Below, in pieces: positions 47,201-60,100 of a DNA stretch of 64,000 nucleotides (the stretch's first letter is position 1; every line of letters begins with the position of its first letter). The stretch covers positions 3,470,981 through 3,534,980 of the forward strand of contig OZ026608.1 of the NCBI GenBank assembly GCA_964020085.1. Direction: 5' to 3'. The notes beneath the pieces are model-generated. The model was given only the letters and a program-made list of their open reading frames with translations. It was not told where the DNA came from and did no database searches. Both the position numbers and the translations under genes were made by a program. Source of the stretch: Micromussa lordhowensis. Its lineage: Eukaryota; Cnidaria; Anthozoa; Scleractinia; Lobophylliidae.

Positions 47201-50200
47201 AAGCGGTGGCGATGTCATTTATAAAAACAAACAGGACAAATCACGACTTGAAGACTTTCTTAGCCCTATAAAAATCAAGTCTCTTACAGAAATAGCTTTG
47301 TGATAAACTTGAGAGTGCAAAGGCACATAACTGCTAAAAAAAGAGAAGGCAAGACCTGTGAAATGGCTTGTGAAGGACAATTCACGACAGCTATGTAACA
47401 ACTGGCATGGATTTTTTCAGATCAGCTAGCAAATGTTTCTTGAGTGGGTTTAAAAGAAGATTGAGATTTTTATAGTAGGGGTGATATCTCACAATTTTTA
47501 CCGACTTAAGTGTAGATGTAGATTTAGATGTGCAAGGATGGGTCTACACATAAACATTTTAGAAAATGAATTGCAAATTTAACGTCTAGTTTAATAAACC
47601 ATCTCATTGTTTGCTAGCCAGATTATCAGACAGACTATGGTCACTCAGACTGTTTGAGAATTAGGCTATTTTTTTGCCACATAAAGAAAAGAAAGTTGAT
47701 TGTTTTTTTATTGCAGGTGATATCATGTGTAACCATTTCATACATGTGTGTCTGTGTTTACTACACTGTCTTCAAAATGAGGTTCTTCAACTATTACTAC
47801 TTCGCTCCAAAGCACCAGACAGATCCAAACAGCTTGCTCTTTAGTGGATTGTAAGTAAAAGTACCTGTCACTCTTTACAAGTATCTTACAGTAACTGTCA
47901 CTTTTTACAAGTATCTTACAGTACCTGTCACTCTTTACAAGTATCTTACAGACTCTTGTCTGAATTCTCCCTTGTATTTCTGTTCAATATTGTTTCTAAA
48001 ACATACCTACATCATAGTATTTGACAAAGCATTAACAATCGAGGACCAGGGTTTTCAAATTGGGATAAAGTAATCCTAAAGTTGGCGGAGCACTACATGC
48101 TCGCAATCATGGTGGCTGGGTGTGGAAGAGTTGTTTATCTTCTCCTGCATGACAGGGACAGGAGGGGAAGCATGGGTTACTGGCCCTGAAAAAAATTGAA
48201 AAGTCTGTGTGCGTTCAGGTGCGTTTCTAGCACACACAAGTGATTTTGTTGGAGGCATAAAAGACAGCATACCTGTAGTCTGAATGTTTTCACCTGTTCA
48301 TTTATTTCCCCAGAAAGATCAGAACATAAAATTATTACATTGGTGAAACAAAACTGCGTGTAATTTTAATAAACTTTATGACAAAAAGTACACAGCGTAA
48401 ATGTTTGAAGCCAGTGACCTGCGTTGGGCACTGGCTTATTTTAAAAACCCTGGGATAGCTTAAAATACTGAGGGTGGAAATTAAATATGGATAACAAAAT
48501 TATATCACATGGCTCTCTTTTTATTATTAACAGTGAAACAAAAACTTGTGGGCAGTATAAAAGAATTGTTTTACATTTTCGAAAAAGTGTCAACACTAGC
48601 TACAGTGGAATCCTGGTCTTTCAAACCCTCAATTTTCCAAACCTCAAACTTCCTGATTTTTTAAAAAAAGTTATTCCCCAAGGCGGTTCGAACAATTCAG
48701 ATTTCACTTCACTCAATGATGTGTTTTCTTCCTCTATTTAGGCTTCTGTGTCGCTTGACATATGCTTTGTGTCTTAACTTCCTTGCTGTCATTCATCTTG
48801 ATGGACATGTCACTGGGGCAGTTGAAAAAGTTGAAACTTCCTTCACTAAGGTAAAGATTTTAATATGTTTATACCTAGTCAGGAGTGTTATTAATATCAT
48901 TCTGGGCATCACTTTTGAGCTAATGAAAGTAACCTTTTCTGTTGTTGTTTGCTGGATAAGTTAAGAACTGGTTTGGATAGGCACATTGACATTAACATTT
49001 GCCTTTCACACTCAGGGTGCATTCCTTAGGGGTGATCTGGATCAGGATCAGTGATCCAAGATCACTCGGATCATGGTACATCAAAGAACCAACGAGTCTA
49101 AAGTACAGATTTATCAGCTCCTTTGAAGGGCCATACTCCAAGTGATCTTGGATCACTGATTCTGATCATCCCAAAGGAACACATTCTTAGATTACCATGA
49201 ATGCCATGGCAATCAATATTATTATTTCACAGTCGTCAAAAGCAGCAGCCGTTTCGTGATTTATCACTAAGTGTTTTTAACTTTTATAGCAATTAAAACT
49301 TACTTTTACTGTCTTAGAATGTGCTAACGACTTCTAACAGCTTACATGCAACAACGGTTTCAAAGTGCCATGTTTTGCTTTCGATGCATGTCAGGAATTT
49401 GAAGCTGTTCCACGTAAATAGAGAAATCGTTCCCGCACCTGTCAGATACACAGTAGAGATGTAATAAAATTATCTTGCTAACCTCGTCTTCTTGGAATTG
49501 GTTCAACTGTTAGTTACAAATGCTCGGTTTTTTTTTTCAAGAGGGGAGTGCATGGGCCATAAATCAAAGGAGGAAAAACTTGGTCCGTAACTTACAGTAA
49601 AGACTTTTAACTCAGTTAGTAAGAGGTATTTATGACAATCCAGATTATTTGTTTTCTTCACAGTTTATGGGCCACATGGATGTGTTGTCTTTCATTTCCA
49701 AAGGAGTCAATGTGTACTATCCCATGTGTGTTGTGTTGGTGTGCTTGGCGACATACTTCAGTCTTGGTACCAGGTGTCTTAACTGTCTTGGTTTCCAAAC
49801 TTTTATCATTGAAGATGATTTGTCAGCAGAATATGTCAGTGAGGGGAAAGATATTGCTCGAAGAGGTAAGCTGCAGTTTTTATCCATTGTAACTTTTTCT
49901 TGTTGTAATTTAGGTGAGGGCCACAGGTTTCTCAGTCTAGGACTGTAAAGTGCTTCCCTCGTTAAATAAAGTTATTTTATTTTTATTTATTTAGTTACAG
50001 TCACAACTCCAGTAAGCAGTTTCCAGTATATTATTCTCCATTAATTGGACATTGTAGTACTGTATTACTATGACCATGGGCATACCTTTGTGTGTGGTGT
50101 TGCTGTGATTAGCAATTTGTATTCATTTACTGAAAAATGCCAAAGTAACAACCCTCGTTACTTTGGGAATTAACAGCCTTTGGAGCTCACTACTTTTGAG

Positions 50201-51773
50201 GGTTGTTACTTTTGGGGAGCGAAATCATTATATTAATTTGGTGCAACTGAGCTCTTTTTTCAAACTAAGACAGAAATTTGTTAAAAAAGGTAGTTCTTAA
50301 ATCGTGTGATGGGCTCATTTCTTTCAGGGTGGTCTCTACCTTAGGGGTTTATTAGCAGTCACAACTTTTTGATGTTACTTTCAGGGGTTGTTAATTTCAG
50401 AATTTTAACTTGGTAAAATGTGGGAAGTTAGTACAAAACTCTCGAAGAAAATGCTCTGTGCATGAAAGGTTTCCACATCACTGCTATAAAGTTAGTTTAA
50501 TTAAGGTTCCACCAAAGCTAGATTTTCAAATCTAAGTGCTGCACCCCAATTTTTTCACATGCTTATCTGGTAAAAACTGATACATGAAGCCTTCAAGGTG
50601 ATTCCAGTTCGTTGTCTCAATACAATCTGTGACCTCCATTTGACATTTTTATAGAGAGAAGGAAAAGGGAGATGTTGACTGAAGATGGAAGTCGTAAGGT
50701 TTGTGCATGTAGCTACTGCCTAGTAAATAAAATTTTCGGAGATTTGGGATTAGGAAATAATTATATTTAGCGGGGTTTTTTATCACAGGAATGACAGGAA
50801 TAGAACCCTTAGTTGATTTCTCTCAAATTCCCCTTAGTGGGGGTAGTTGAAGATCAGACTACACAAATCTGAACAGTGGTTCTGACATAATTATTCCCAG
50901 GTGTAGCTCTTGGCCTGGGAGGTGTGGTGGCCTCAGGGTTAGTGTGCTTGCCTCTGGGTTCTAGCCCTGGCCAGGAACATTGTGTTGTGTTCTCGGACAA
51001 GACACTCAACTCTCAGTGCCTCTCTCCACCCACGTGTATAAATGGGTGCCAGCACAATTTAATGCTGGGGGTAACCCTGCAATGGACTAGCATCCCATCC
51101 AGGGGGAGTGGAAATACTTCTAGTCACTTATAAGCTCCTGCCCGATAGGCCACTTAGCTTGTATGCAGACCTTACCTTTTACCAACCTTTATCTCTTGGC
51201 CACCCCCACTAAACAGTGGAACTCTAACCACCTGATAATCACTGTTATTTATCATTAATTCTAATTCCCAAACTGGGAGATAAGAGCTTGAACCACCATA
51301 ACTGGCCACTAACTTCAGCTCAAAGAAAATGTTCCATTCAGATTGGTCATTTTCTTATTTTGAGAAACCCTTTAATTTAGCCTCTCCATATGACAATTAT
51401 TATTGGTGGCCCATAGGTAGAAGCTTTCACAGCATTTCACTTTACTTGTATCTTAATTTATGATTTTGTATGATCTTAGGAATCTTGGTCGGAAAGAGCT
51501 GAGTCAGCAAAAAGAAAGCTTTCAGCTCGCAAGGCTGAGCGTGAAGGGCGTGGACTCTCAATCAACGACAACGCGACATCCTTGACAAACCTTACAGGGT
51601 CTGATGGGAAGTATGCCAAGTATTCTAGGTTTGACACGGAAACCGATCGTGTTGAATTGCTGTCAGCTGCTGACTATGATGCTAACAGTTTATCATCAAG
51701 TTATAATGCAACCTCTGGGTATGGAATATCACCCTCTAGTCGAGCACCAAAGAACATTTTTGATGACTTATAA
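40516..51773 (+). CDS. LMBRD2: LMBR1 domain-containing protein 2
   Basis: Fourteen coding exons: 40516-40689, 40947-41152, 42891-43058, 44706-44916, 45041-45115, 45506-45678, 45824-45895, 46804-46856, 46967-47148, 47717-47850, 48742-48850, 49664-49865, 50655-50698, 51480-51773. They sum to 698 residues, in frame at every GT-AG junction (human is about 695). It is a multi-pass membrane protein of the LMBR1 family, linked to GPCR signalling at the plasma membrane. Matching blocks are [90 protein letters not shown] and the end NIFDDL. The first extracellular loop (about 59-105) is rich in N-glycosylation sequons (NSS, NVS). The cytoplasmic C-terminus is charged and Ser-rich. Confidence 0.96.
41974..42452. 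repeat. Element with CAGTCAAACCTC inverted ends
   Basis: ACAGTCAAACCTC near 41974 and GAGGTTTGACTGTA ending at 42452. The interior has repeated GGTGGCCGTTGTAGAGAGG-like units. It lies in LMBRD2 intron 2. A Tc1/mariner-like nonautonomous origin is possible from the CAGT ends. Confidence 0.65.
43201..43595 (-). repeat. TTAA-flanked element with small ORF, copy 1
   Basis: TTAA borders and ends TTAAACACGGAGCGAGCCTA / complement. It lies in LMBRD2 intron 3. The same element is present in inverted orientation at 54580-54961. It contains a minus-strand frame (43303-43518) starting [17 protein letters not shown] that copy 2 also has. TATAAA lies within each terminal repeat. No transposase. Confidence 0.85.
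44235..44284. repeat. (AAT)n microsatellite
   Basis: About 16 AAT units in LMBRD2 intron 3. Confidence 0.9.
45171..45351 (+). repeat. tRNA-derived-like SINE, 5'-truncated copy
   Basis: Matches the body of the SINE at 50923-51176 (CATTGTGTTATGTTCTTGGGC, CAGTGCCTCTCTCCACCCA, AATGCTGGGGGTAACCCTGC, GGACTAGCATCCCATCC) but lacks the promoter half. In LMBRD2 intron 5. Confidence 0.75.
46090..46354. repeat. Foldback MITE in LMBRD2 intron 7
   Basis: 265 bases. The ends AATTGAAGGGGTG and CACCCCTTCAATT are followed by paired TGGAATAAAGCCCTAAGTGAC arms and an inner AGTTTACTC/GAGTAAACTGTAACAAT pair. Confidence 0.8.
47861..47950. repeat. Three 30-base tandem units
   Basis: GTACCTGTCACTCTTTACAA plus GTATCTTACA repeated three times with two substitutions in the middle unit. 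It lies 11 bases after the exon 10 donor of LMBRD2. Confidence 0.9.
49018..49182. repeat. Foldback around GTGATCCAAGATCAC
   Basis: The left arm TTCCTTAGGGGTGATC plus AGTGATCCAAGATCAC pairs with AAGTGATCTTGGATCACT and GATCATCCCAAAGGAA. In LMBRD2 intron 11. Confidence 0.7.
50923..51176 (+). repeat. tRNA-derived-like SINE, full copy
   Basis: Pol III-type A-box-like (GGCCTCAGGGTTAGTGTG, about 50929) and B-box-like (GGTTCTAGCCC, 50957-50967) sequences are spaced as in a tRNA head. The body is shared with 45171-45351. It lies in LMBRD2 intron 13 in sense orientation. Confidence 0.75.
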
Positions 51774-54151
51774 CACAAGGAATTTGACATGGTGTTAATG
51801 TGTAATCCCTGAGAGTTAAGAACTAATTCCTCTTTGCAACATCAACAAATTGCCAAATGAGAAGAAAGAAATTCATCAATTTGGGATATAAATGTGATAA
51901 TTCTATGGTTTTGATTAACAAACAAATTCTCATTAGTGTAATAAGAAATGTTATGGTATTCAGTAAGGGGAATTGATTTTTCAGTGAGCTTGGTGACAGA
52001 AAGGCAAAACTTTACTATTTATGTAGAAAAGGTTGATACTTCTTACTGATAATGACATTTTAAATGTAACTACCCTTGCTTAATTCAACATTTGATAACT
52101 ACCAGTATTTATGAAATTAAAACAATTTGAGTGAATTGTTGTTTGTTACCGTAGTACATTTTGGGATTCACTTGTAAGGGTTTCCCTGTTTCTTTGCATC
52201 CATTCTGATGCAGTATACATAATATTGGTTAAAATGTCCTTCTGTATTTGACAGATAGGAAGTAATCATCAGAGAATATGTAGACGTGGGGGGAGACGGG
52301 AGGTCAGAATCTCCTGCTTCCTGTACCTTTATCTTCTGGCTCCTGCCCTTTTCCACCTTTCTCCTGTCCCCTGAAAATTAGAAACTCAAAACATATCCTT
52401 GTCATTCAGCTGCACAATTCTTAGGCATTTTGATTTTTTTGAAATGTTCTTTGATAAAATAGATTTGAGATATTTATATTAGCAAGTCACTTATTCAGCC
52501 TTGCTTGTCTTGCATTTCATGACCTGTGACATAATCACTGTAAAATGGTAAAGCCTGTTTTTTAGTCCAAGCACGACAGTTTGTTTGCTAGTTTTATCAG
52601 AAGTCTTTTTGGGTTCTTAATTTGAAATAATTCTGATACATTAGTAAATGCCCTCCTAGAACCCTCGCTTCCTGCTCTTTTCCCTTCTGCCTCCTGCACC
52701 CCTCTCACACCCTATTCTTTTGGCTTCCTGTCCTCCTTCACGGACAAGAGTTGTAAATTTTGCGTGGCCTAATGTAAGATTAATGCATGCAGAGGCATTT
52801 GTAGCAGTAAGTAGGAAAGACAATAACATTGTTAAATTTGACATTAACAGTTGACTGTTTTAATGGTTTTTTAATTCAACTTTGGACAAGGTTAGAAATG
52901 AACCACATCTCAGTAAATTTTTTGTACTAACAGTAACATGATCACTTGTAATTAATAACTAATCTGTAAGTAACTTGGTTTTAAGTGGATTAAACCTTAC
53001 AGAACACTGAGTGATATTGTAAAATGTTTGTGATTGTATTTATTAATAACTTAAGCAAACATGGAACGTTTTGCTGTTCAATAAAGATATTTGAAATGCA
53101 TAGTTTTGACACCTTGTATTAACATGTTTGTTTGGACAGTACATCCACACTGAATGTGGATTTTTAGAAGTCTGTGTGTTAGGGAGTTTTTTTGTGATGA
53201 AAACAGTAATTACGTGTTGGAGTCATTAATTTTGGGAGTGAAGGCTAGTTTCATGAAGAAGGTGACCGACACTAATTCAAAAGAACTAGAATATTAAGGG
53301 ATTACAGAGCCTTTTTTTGCAATTTGTATGCTACAATGCTAGCGTAATTAAAAATGAACACCAGATCCAGATCCTGACCCTGTACCTTGTACTTAGCTGC
53401 TGCCTTGACTGTCCTGAGACAAGGACAGTCAAAGTTCAGTCACCTGAAAGAATGCGACTTGTGTTCCGTAAGTTACTCTTTGCAACTTATACAGTCATGC
53501 ATTATTTCTTGAAAAATAGGTGGCTAAGAAATCGAAGCAGCCAGTTTTTCAGCTGCCGACAGGCGCTCAATGAGAACCCTTTTGCTAGTTTTTTTTTTTG
53601 TTTCAGTATGGAGAACAGGCAAAGTAATAGTAATAATAGTAGTAATGTGGATGGGATCGATGGACTAACTTTATGAGGTTATTAATATTTTTCATAAATT
53701 TTGGCTACAGTGGGAAAATCAAGGGACATCATGGCATTAATAATCTACCAAGTTTCATAATGTAAAAATATCAGAAAATTTTCATATTTCAAAAAATAAC
53801 CATTTCTCTTGTAAGATCCATTGCATGTAATATTTAAATATTTTATAAAATGCTAGATCTTACAATATAATGACATTCACAAATCTTTTTATATTAAATT
53901 GCAAATGACTATATAAAAATTGAGGTCTGTATTTTAAAATACCTCAAATTTAAAACTGATTGCTTTGATTTTTTTAAAACTTTTTTTAATTGAGAAGCAA
54001 AGCCCAAAACTGTAAATTTAAAACAGAGATTAATTTTTTGCTTCTCTAACATTTTGCTTGGAACAATACCAAAACATTTTGAATTAAAGGTAAATTCTTG
54101 TAAGGGTAACTATTGAAAATATATGAACATTAGTAAGGAGATTTTGATGAT
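51774..54151. other. LMBRD2-SKP2 convergent interval
   Basis: Holds the LMBRD2 3' UTR up to a poly(A) signal near 53080 and then AT-rich DNA before the SKP2 stop. The 119-codon frame at 53317-53676 shows no motif. A run of TAGTAATAATAG-type sequence occurs near 53630. A C/T-rich tract lies at 52655-52735. Confidence 0.55.
53080..53085 (+). terminator. Poly(A) signal of LMBRD2
   Basis: AATAAA 1.3 kb past the stop, the first clear hexamer after a long noncoding tail, followed by a TTGT-rich stretch. Confidence 0.5.
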
Positions 54152-57100
54152 CTATCCTTTACATTGCACACCCCAGATTGTTCCATAGTAAACAGATCCA
54201 ACTGGCCTGGCAATCATTGAGAAAAATGACTTGTTCACATTGATGTTTGGAATTTCCGCCCTTAAGACCTCAATCCCTTCTGTGTTAAGAAGACCATAGA
54301 TCTGTAGTGTTTTGAGTGTTTTCATCTGTGGCAATGAACTGAACAGAAAATATGTAGTCAGTATAAGTATTGAATGGATGAGGCAAGGAAATGTTGCTGA
54401 CTAATTTGCAGAGTTAACCTGCGAGCAGGCTCACGTTTGGGGGGGAGCACAATCATCAGCAGCCAAGCACTTCCTCCTCTTTGCTCTCATGTGACAGTGA
54501 TGTAGAAGTGAGCCTGTTTGCAGGCTATTGCAGGGTATACCTGATGCACTCCACCCCTTCCATATTTAATGTTGAGCTTTTAAACACGGAGCGAGCCTAT
54601 AAATGGAGGCTGAGCGGCTCAGCCCATCCATCACAAATTGGAATACTCTGCTTTGATTGGCTTATTCACCCAGGCGTGCCGTACTTCCGCGAAATTCGCA
54701 CGAAGTAATATTTCTGGCGACAGCACAAGGGAAGGTTTTTTGTTTGTTTGCTTGCTTTCTTTGTAAAAAGGTCAGCGAAAACAAGAAGAAGAATTTAGAG
54801 AGGTATCGTACTTCATATCCATGCATTTTAACTTCTTATTTTTGTTGTTTCACTTGTGAAAGCATATCGATTGTTTTTGAGATGATTACTCTAGGTAAAT
54901 GCCGTGTTTTAGCAAACAAAGTGCAAACCGCTGACCTTTTATAGGCTTGCTCTGTGTTTAACAGTCTCAGTCTAACAGGATTGTACTGTTTTTTTTTTCA
55001 GTTGAGGTAATATATCAAACACGAGTGACAGTGTTTCATCGGATATCCAAGCACCGAGAAGAGAGTTGAAAATACGACGCGCAGTGGAGTATTTTTGACG
55101 AACTTTGAGGTGTTTGGATAGCTGATGAAACACTGTCTCGAGTGTTTGATATATCTTCTCAATTGAAACAAAAACAAGGGAGTAAACGGAGAAGTAAAAT
55201 CATCAAAATCTACACTATTAAGACCGGGTATCAAAAATACTCCACTACACCTTGTATTTTCAACTCTTGGTGTTTGGAATTGTGGTCAAGAACAGTTATT
55301 TCTGTTTACTACTTCTGTTTAATTCTGTGGACATCCAAGCCACACACTTGAATACCATAACTGGTGAACATGATTGTTGATTATATTCCCAGGAAAGGAA
55401 CTGTGTTTTACCTTAAAGCCATTGGCGGGATGTTGTAACATCGGCTAAGGCCTAGGTGAACCAAGTGCTTTAGTTTTAGAATTTCATCCAAAGACCTTGC
55501 AGTTAACAAAACTCCATCACTGAAAGAATAAAGAATTCATAAGAAGCTTGCTGTCAATGGTTCAGTTATGGGTGTCCCATGTCTATATTATACAGACAAT
55601 GATGTAGCTAAGCAAACCCTAAGATGGCTAGCTTATAACATCTCAAACGACTTTCTGGACTCTGTACCTTCAAAGTTACCATAATGATGTGATTAATCAG
55701 TTTAATTAACTTTTGGTACATGTAGCTCCATGAAGGACACTTGATGGAGATGGGCAATTATTAGAGACAGGGTGCTTATTTTTATTTGAACATATAAATC
55801 TGAATGTGATCCGATACTTAAAATTTTCCGCCTGGTTATAAGCTCTCAGCCGGTAAAGTTAGCTGCCAGTGGGCCCTTAGCTATCTCTCACCCTGTAGAG
55901 GTGTCCACAAGGACAGGTTTGAACGCATAGAACACCAATAAACAAAACTAAAATACAGGTAGTAACAAATTTTCAAAATGTGATTAGAAAATGTTGTATT
56001 CTCACCTGAGGTCTATATGTGTCAAATGAGGACATGATTTAACAAGCTGTTTGATGCCTACGGAAACATGAAAATGGACTCATTACACAATGCAATGTTG
56101 GACCCCATTATTTCGAAAAATAGTTTGAACAGGAGTTCAAAATAGTTTTGAGTTCAAAATAACAGGGAACTTGAAATTACCGAGTTTGCAGTAGCAGGGT
56201 CCAACTGTAGTAATGGATTGTCAGCAGCTAAAAAATGTCATGCACATAGATGGTGCAGATGTATATGATTCTAAGGTAATTTTCTATCTTTGACAGTAAA
56301 AATGTTCCTAATGCCCAGGGAATAAGGAAGGGGAAAGAGGAGGCAGGTAACCAGGATCTACTATGCTCGCGAATTCTCCCTTGTCTGTGCGCATTCTTGA
56401 TTTGCCCCTCTGGTAAAATCAAAAGGAGTTGCAGCTCAACCTTACTGGTTGGTCATGCTGACAGATTTGCTCACATAAGGCACCTTTAACTAGCATAAAA
56501 AAGTAAAACTGTAAATGTTACTTCCCAATAGGCTAAAAAGAAAAGTAAAGGTTGGAATGTCCTAGCCCAGGAACGAAACCATTCAACATTCATAGGATTC
56601 ACCTCGTAAGAAATCATTCACTGATATGTCTCGCACTGTAATCTGGTAACAGACATCCATCAACATTTAACATTGCTTCTCAGAAAAACCCATTATTCAT
56701 AAGCTGGCCCAAATTAACTACATCCCAATACCTCTGGCTGACATTACAGAAAATCTTGCTCAACTTACAATCGTCGGTGAGAGTTTCTCTACATCCGCTG
56801 AGATTGATTTGTTGCAGCTTTGGTAAATTTTTTATAATCTGTCAAAAACCAATGAAATAACCATCAAATGTTGTCTACAGCAACCTATTATTGAACTTTA
56901 AAAAGTTTTTAGCCTTTTATATATAATTATATATTAAACAAATTCTTCATTTTGCAGGTGTTTGATCTTTATTACAAACTAAATATAAAACATCATCCTG
57001 ATGATAATAACACTTAAATTGTGGCATATCTGCAATTATTAAAAACTGGATCATTGAATAATGCAATTGCTAATTATTTAGCAGTAGTCACTCAACTGTG

Positions 57101-60100
57101 CTCTATTGGAAATTAGTAGAATTCTACTAGTATACTAATGCAAATTGCTGCAATCTGATTGGCTGAGGTACTCGTATACTATCAGCCATTAGAATGCAAT
57201 GGCTGCCGGTCGTCCACGAAATACGACGTTTTTATCGTTTTACCGACGTTTTGGAAGAAAGTTTAGACGTAAGTGGATAATTAAATTCCTGAGAAGACTA
57301 AAAAGAAGGACATTAACGGTTTCTTGACTTAAACAACTTGAAATTATTGATCAAACGGGTGCGCGGGCGTACACAACTGCAAATTTGCTAAAGACAATTC
57401 AATTCGTGGGATTTTGTTAAGCGTAAAGTTCAATAATACGTAGAAAAATAATTTGAAACCGTTATTTGCGTTTATCTCAGTTAGAATTCTACTAAAACAA
57501 TTAGATTATTCGCTCTCGATTTCTATGAGGCGATAGTTGATTCGGCCTTTGGCCTCATCAACTATCACCTCATAGAAATCTCGAGCTCATAATCTAATTG
57601 TTAATTAGAAAATAACCCAAAGCAAATACGCACGCTGATTGGTTTAAAACCGTGTTTCTATAACTCCATAGAAACACAGAACTAGCACGCGCTGTTGACG
57701 TAATGATGGCACGAACAAAGAGGATTTACATTTTGATGATCAAAGTTTCTTTTTCTTCGTCGCAGTATTTTCTGTGGAAACACTCGCCTTCGGCTCGTGT
57801 TCCCACAGCATTTCTCATTCTCCCAAACTTTCACTTGTGTTTCTATAACTCGATAGAAACATGGTACATGTTTTCTATTTCTTAACTAGTGAATCTGATT
57901 GGTTCTCTCATTGTTTTCTATTCACTGATAGACAACAAAACTGAAATTGTTCTTAATTTTAGGCTTACAAATGCACAAAATTGTAGGTTTTGTACTTCAA
58001 TCCTTTAAAGTGTCACCGATCACCCTGGTTTTCTGCGAGTGATAGTCAACTCTGCTATGCCTTGTTGACCACTCACTCATAGTTTGTAGTCTAATTATTA
58101 ATAAATTATAAATACTTTTTAATTCAATAGGGCAAGCATTTAATCTATCATGATAGCAAATATTTGTTTACTAATTACTAAAAATAACCTGTAAAATTGT
58201 CGCCTTAGTAAGGTGTGTCCATGCCAAATTCAACTGCTTGAGTCTGAAAGCAAATGAAACAAACAAACATCACTGACAGCAAGTTCTTTACAAGTATATT
58301 GTTTATATCAGCTTTGCTTTGTTTTCCTGTATCAGGCTTAGTTCCAAGGAAATTATTCAAGTATTCTAAGCCAGAAAATGAGATAAAAATTAACTCAGTT
58401 TTTATTCATATTGTTGCTTTACAAGAGATGTTGACATTAAATGTTTCAAATGATGAAATGTCAAGTGCAGCATAACCTATCATTGTACAAAACATATTTT
58501 CTTTAACTTTTACCTGTGGTTTTTTCCACCTTTCACTATGGAACACATTCCTGTGATTGTTACACCGGTACACATGGCGAGATTTAGAACCTCAAGGTTG
58601 CGGAGTTCACTTATAGCTCTGAAAAGTTGTAACATCTTTATTTGACATCAGTGGGGAGAGGAATGCAGAAAGTAATTATTGAAGAGCAAGGTGTATGCTA
58701 GACACATAGCTTACATTTGATAACATCAAATTGTGAAATCATCCCTAATAAAGAAATGTTTTCAAAATGTGTCTTTTCATAGTAGGAGCAGGACTGTCAT
58801 TAAGGGTTGTAACCCCTTAACACCTGTTATGGCTCAGCATGACTGACAGACCGTTGATGTTGCAGGTGAGCTTGTCCATTGTAGATGTTATTCACCAAAA
58901 ACTAATATGTTTGTTATATGGGTGTGAAGATCAAGGTAACAGCTGGCTCCAAACCTACTGACAACAATGAGGAGCACTCACCCCCCTGGATTGGATGTTA
59001 GCTCCTCCCCCCTGCTCCCACCCCATAAAGTATTTATGATATCTTCTCATACTCACCCCCTGGATTAGATGTTAGTTCACCCCCCCCCCCCCCACCCTAC
59101 CCCCAACAAATATTTTATGAGATCTTCCCATACTAACCCCCTTGGATTGGATGTTAGTATACCCCTCCACCCCAACAAATATGAGATTTTCCCCAAGGCA
59201 GCACTGATCTCAACAGGAGTTGGAAACTCACTTTAGTATGCTTGTAGAGACATTGCAGGATTCCAAACTGATGTGTGTTAGCTGTTTTGAGTGCTGAAAA
59301 AAGATTTAAAACAACCAGTGAAGAAAGACCTGTACATGTACTGAAATACCTTTTTTGGGAGGACTGACAGAAAGGAAATCCAACAGCTTCTAATCATTTA
59401 AAAATGTACTTACTAAGAGAAGGCACAAAAGTGTGTCATTTTGAAAACTGCAAGAAGTAGCATCTAGGTACCTCAGGCTGAACATTGATTCACTAAAATA
59501 ATAATAATAATAAGTAAAACTCCTCACAATCAACCTTGTATTTAAACTGTTTGTTTTCCATTTATCCCTTTTTCTTTTTCCCTTCAATACTTTACTTCTT
59601 ATTCACAATTGTAAATATTTCGTTACTACTATCTATTATCTTCTATATGTAATTGGTATATATTTATATGTATTCTATTTTTCTTTTTTTAACACTGTAA
59701 AATTAATGTTTGTGTGAGTTTAAATTAAAATTGAATTGAACAAGAAAATTTCCTTAAAGGGAAGCTAGTACATGTAAGAATCCAAAAAAGGTTTACCATG
59801 AATAATAGTTTTATATTCCCTTGTTGGGTTTTGTTATACTGGCGGAGCTCCTGATTGCAATAATTAACCATAAAGGAAAAAGAGGATTTATTTTTCTTGG
59901 ATCAGAAAATTGAGAAATGACCAATTGTGAGCATGTAATTGTTCAGCGTGTAGTTTCACTATTTTTTCCGGTTAAATTTTAACAAACTATACCTAATACA
60001 CATAACTAGAATTAAAAAATTACCTACACAATACAGGGACTTTCCAAAATGCGATTGTGCAAGGAATATGTTGGAAAAAAAGTGAACGTGCCAGGGGTCT

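Noticed and set aside
47861..47950. CRISPR-like array of 30-base repeats
   Set aside because: The units are contiguous with no spacers and lie in a eukaryotic intron. It is a simple tandem repeat.
53317..53676. 119-codon frame between LMBRD2 and SKP2
   Set aside because: Low-complexity end (Ser/Asn run) and no motif. Probably 3' flanking DNA.
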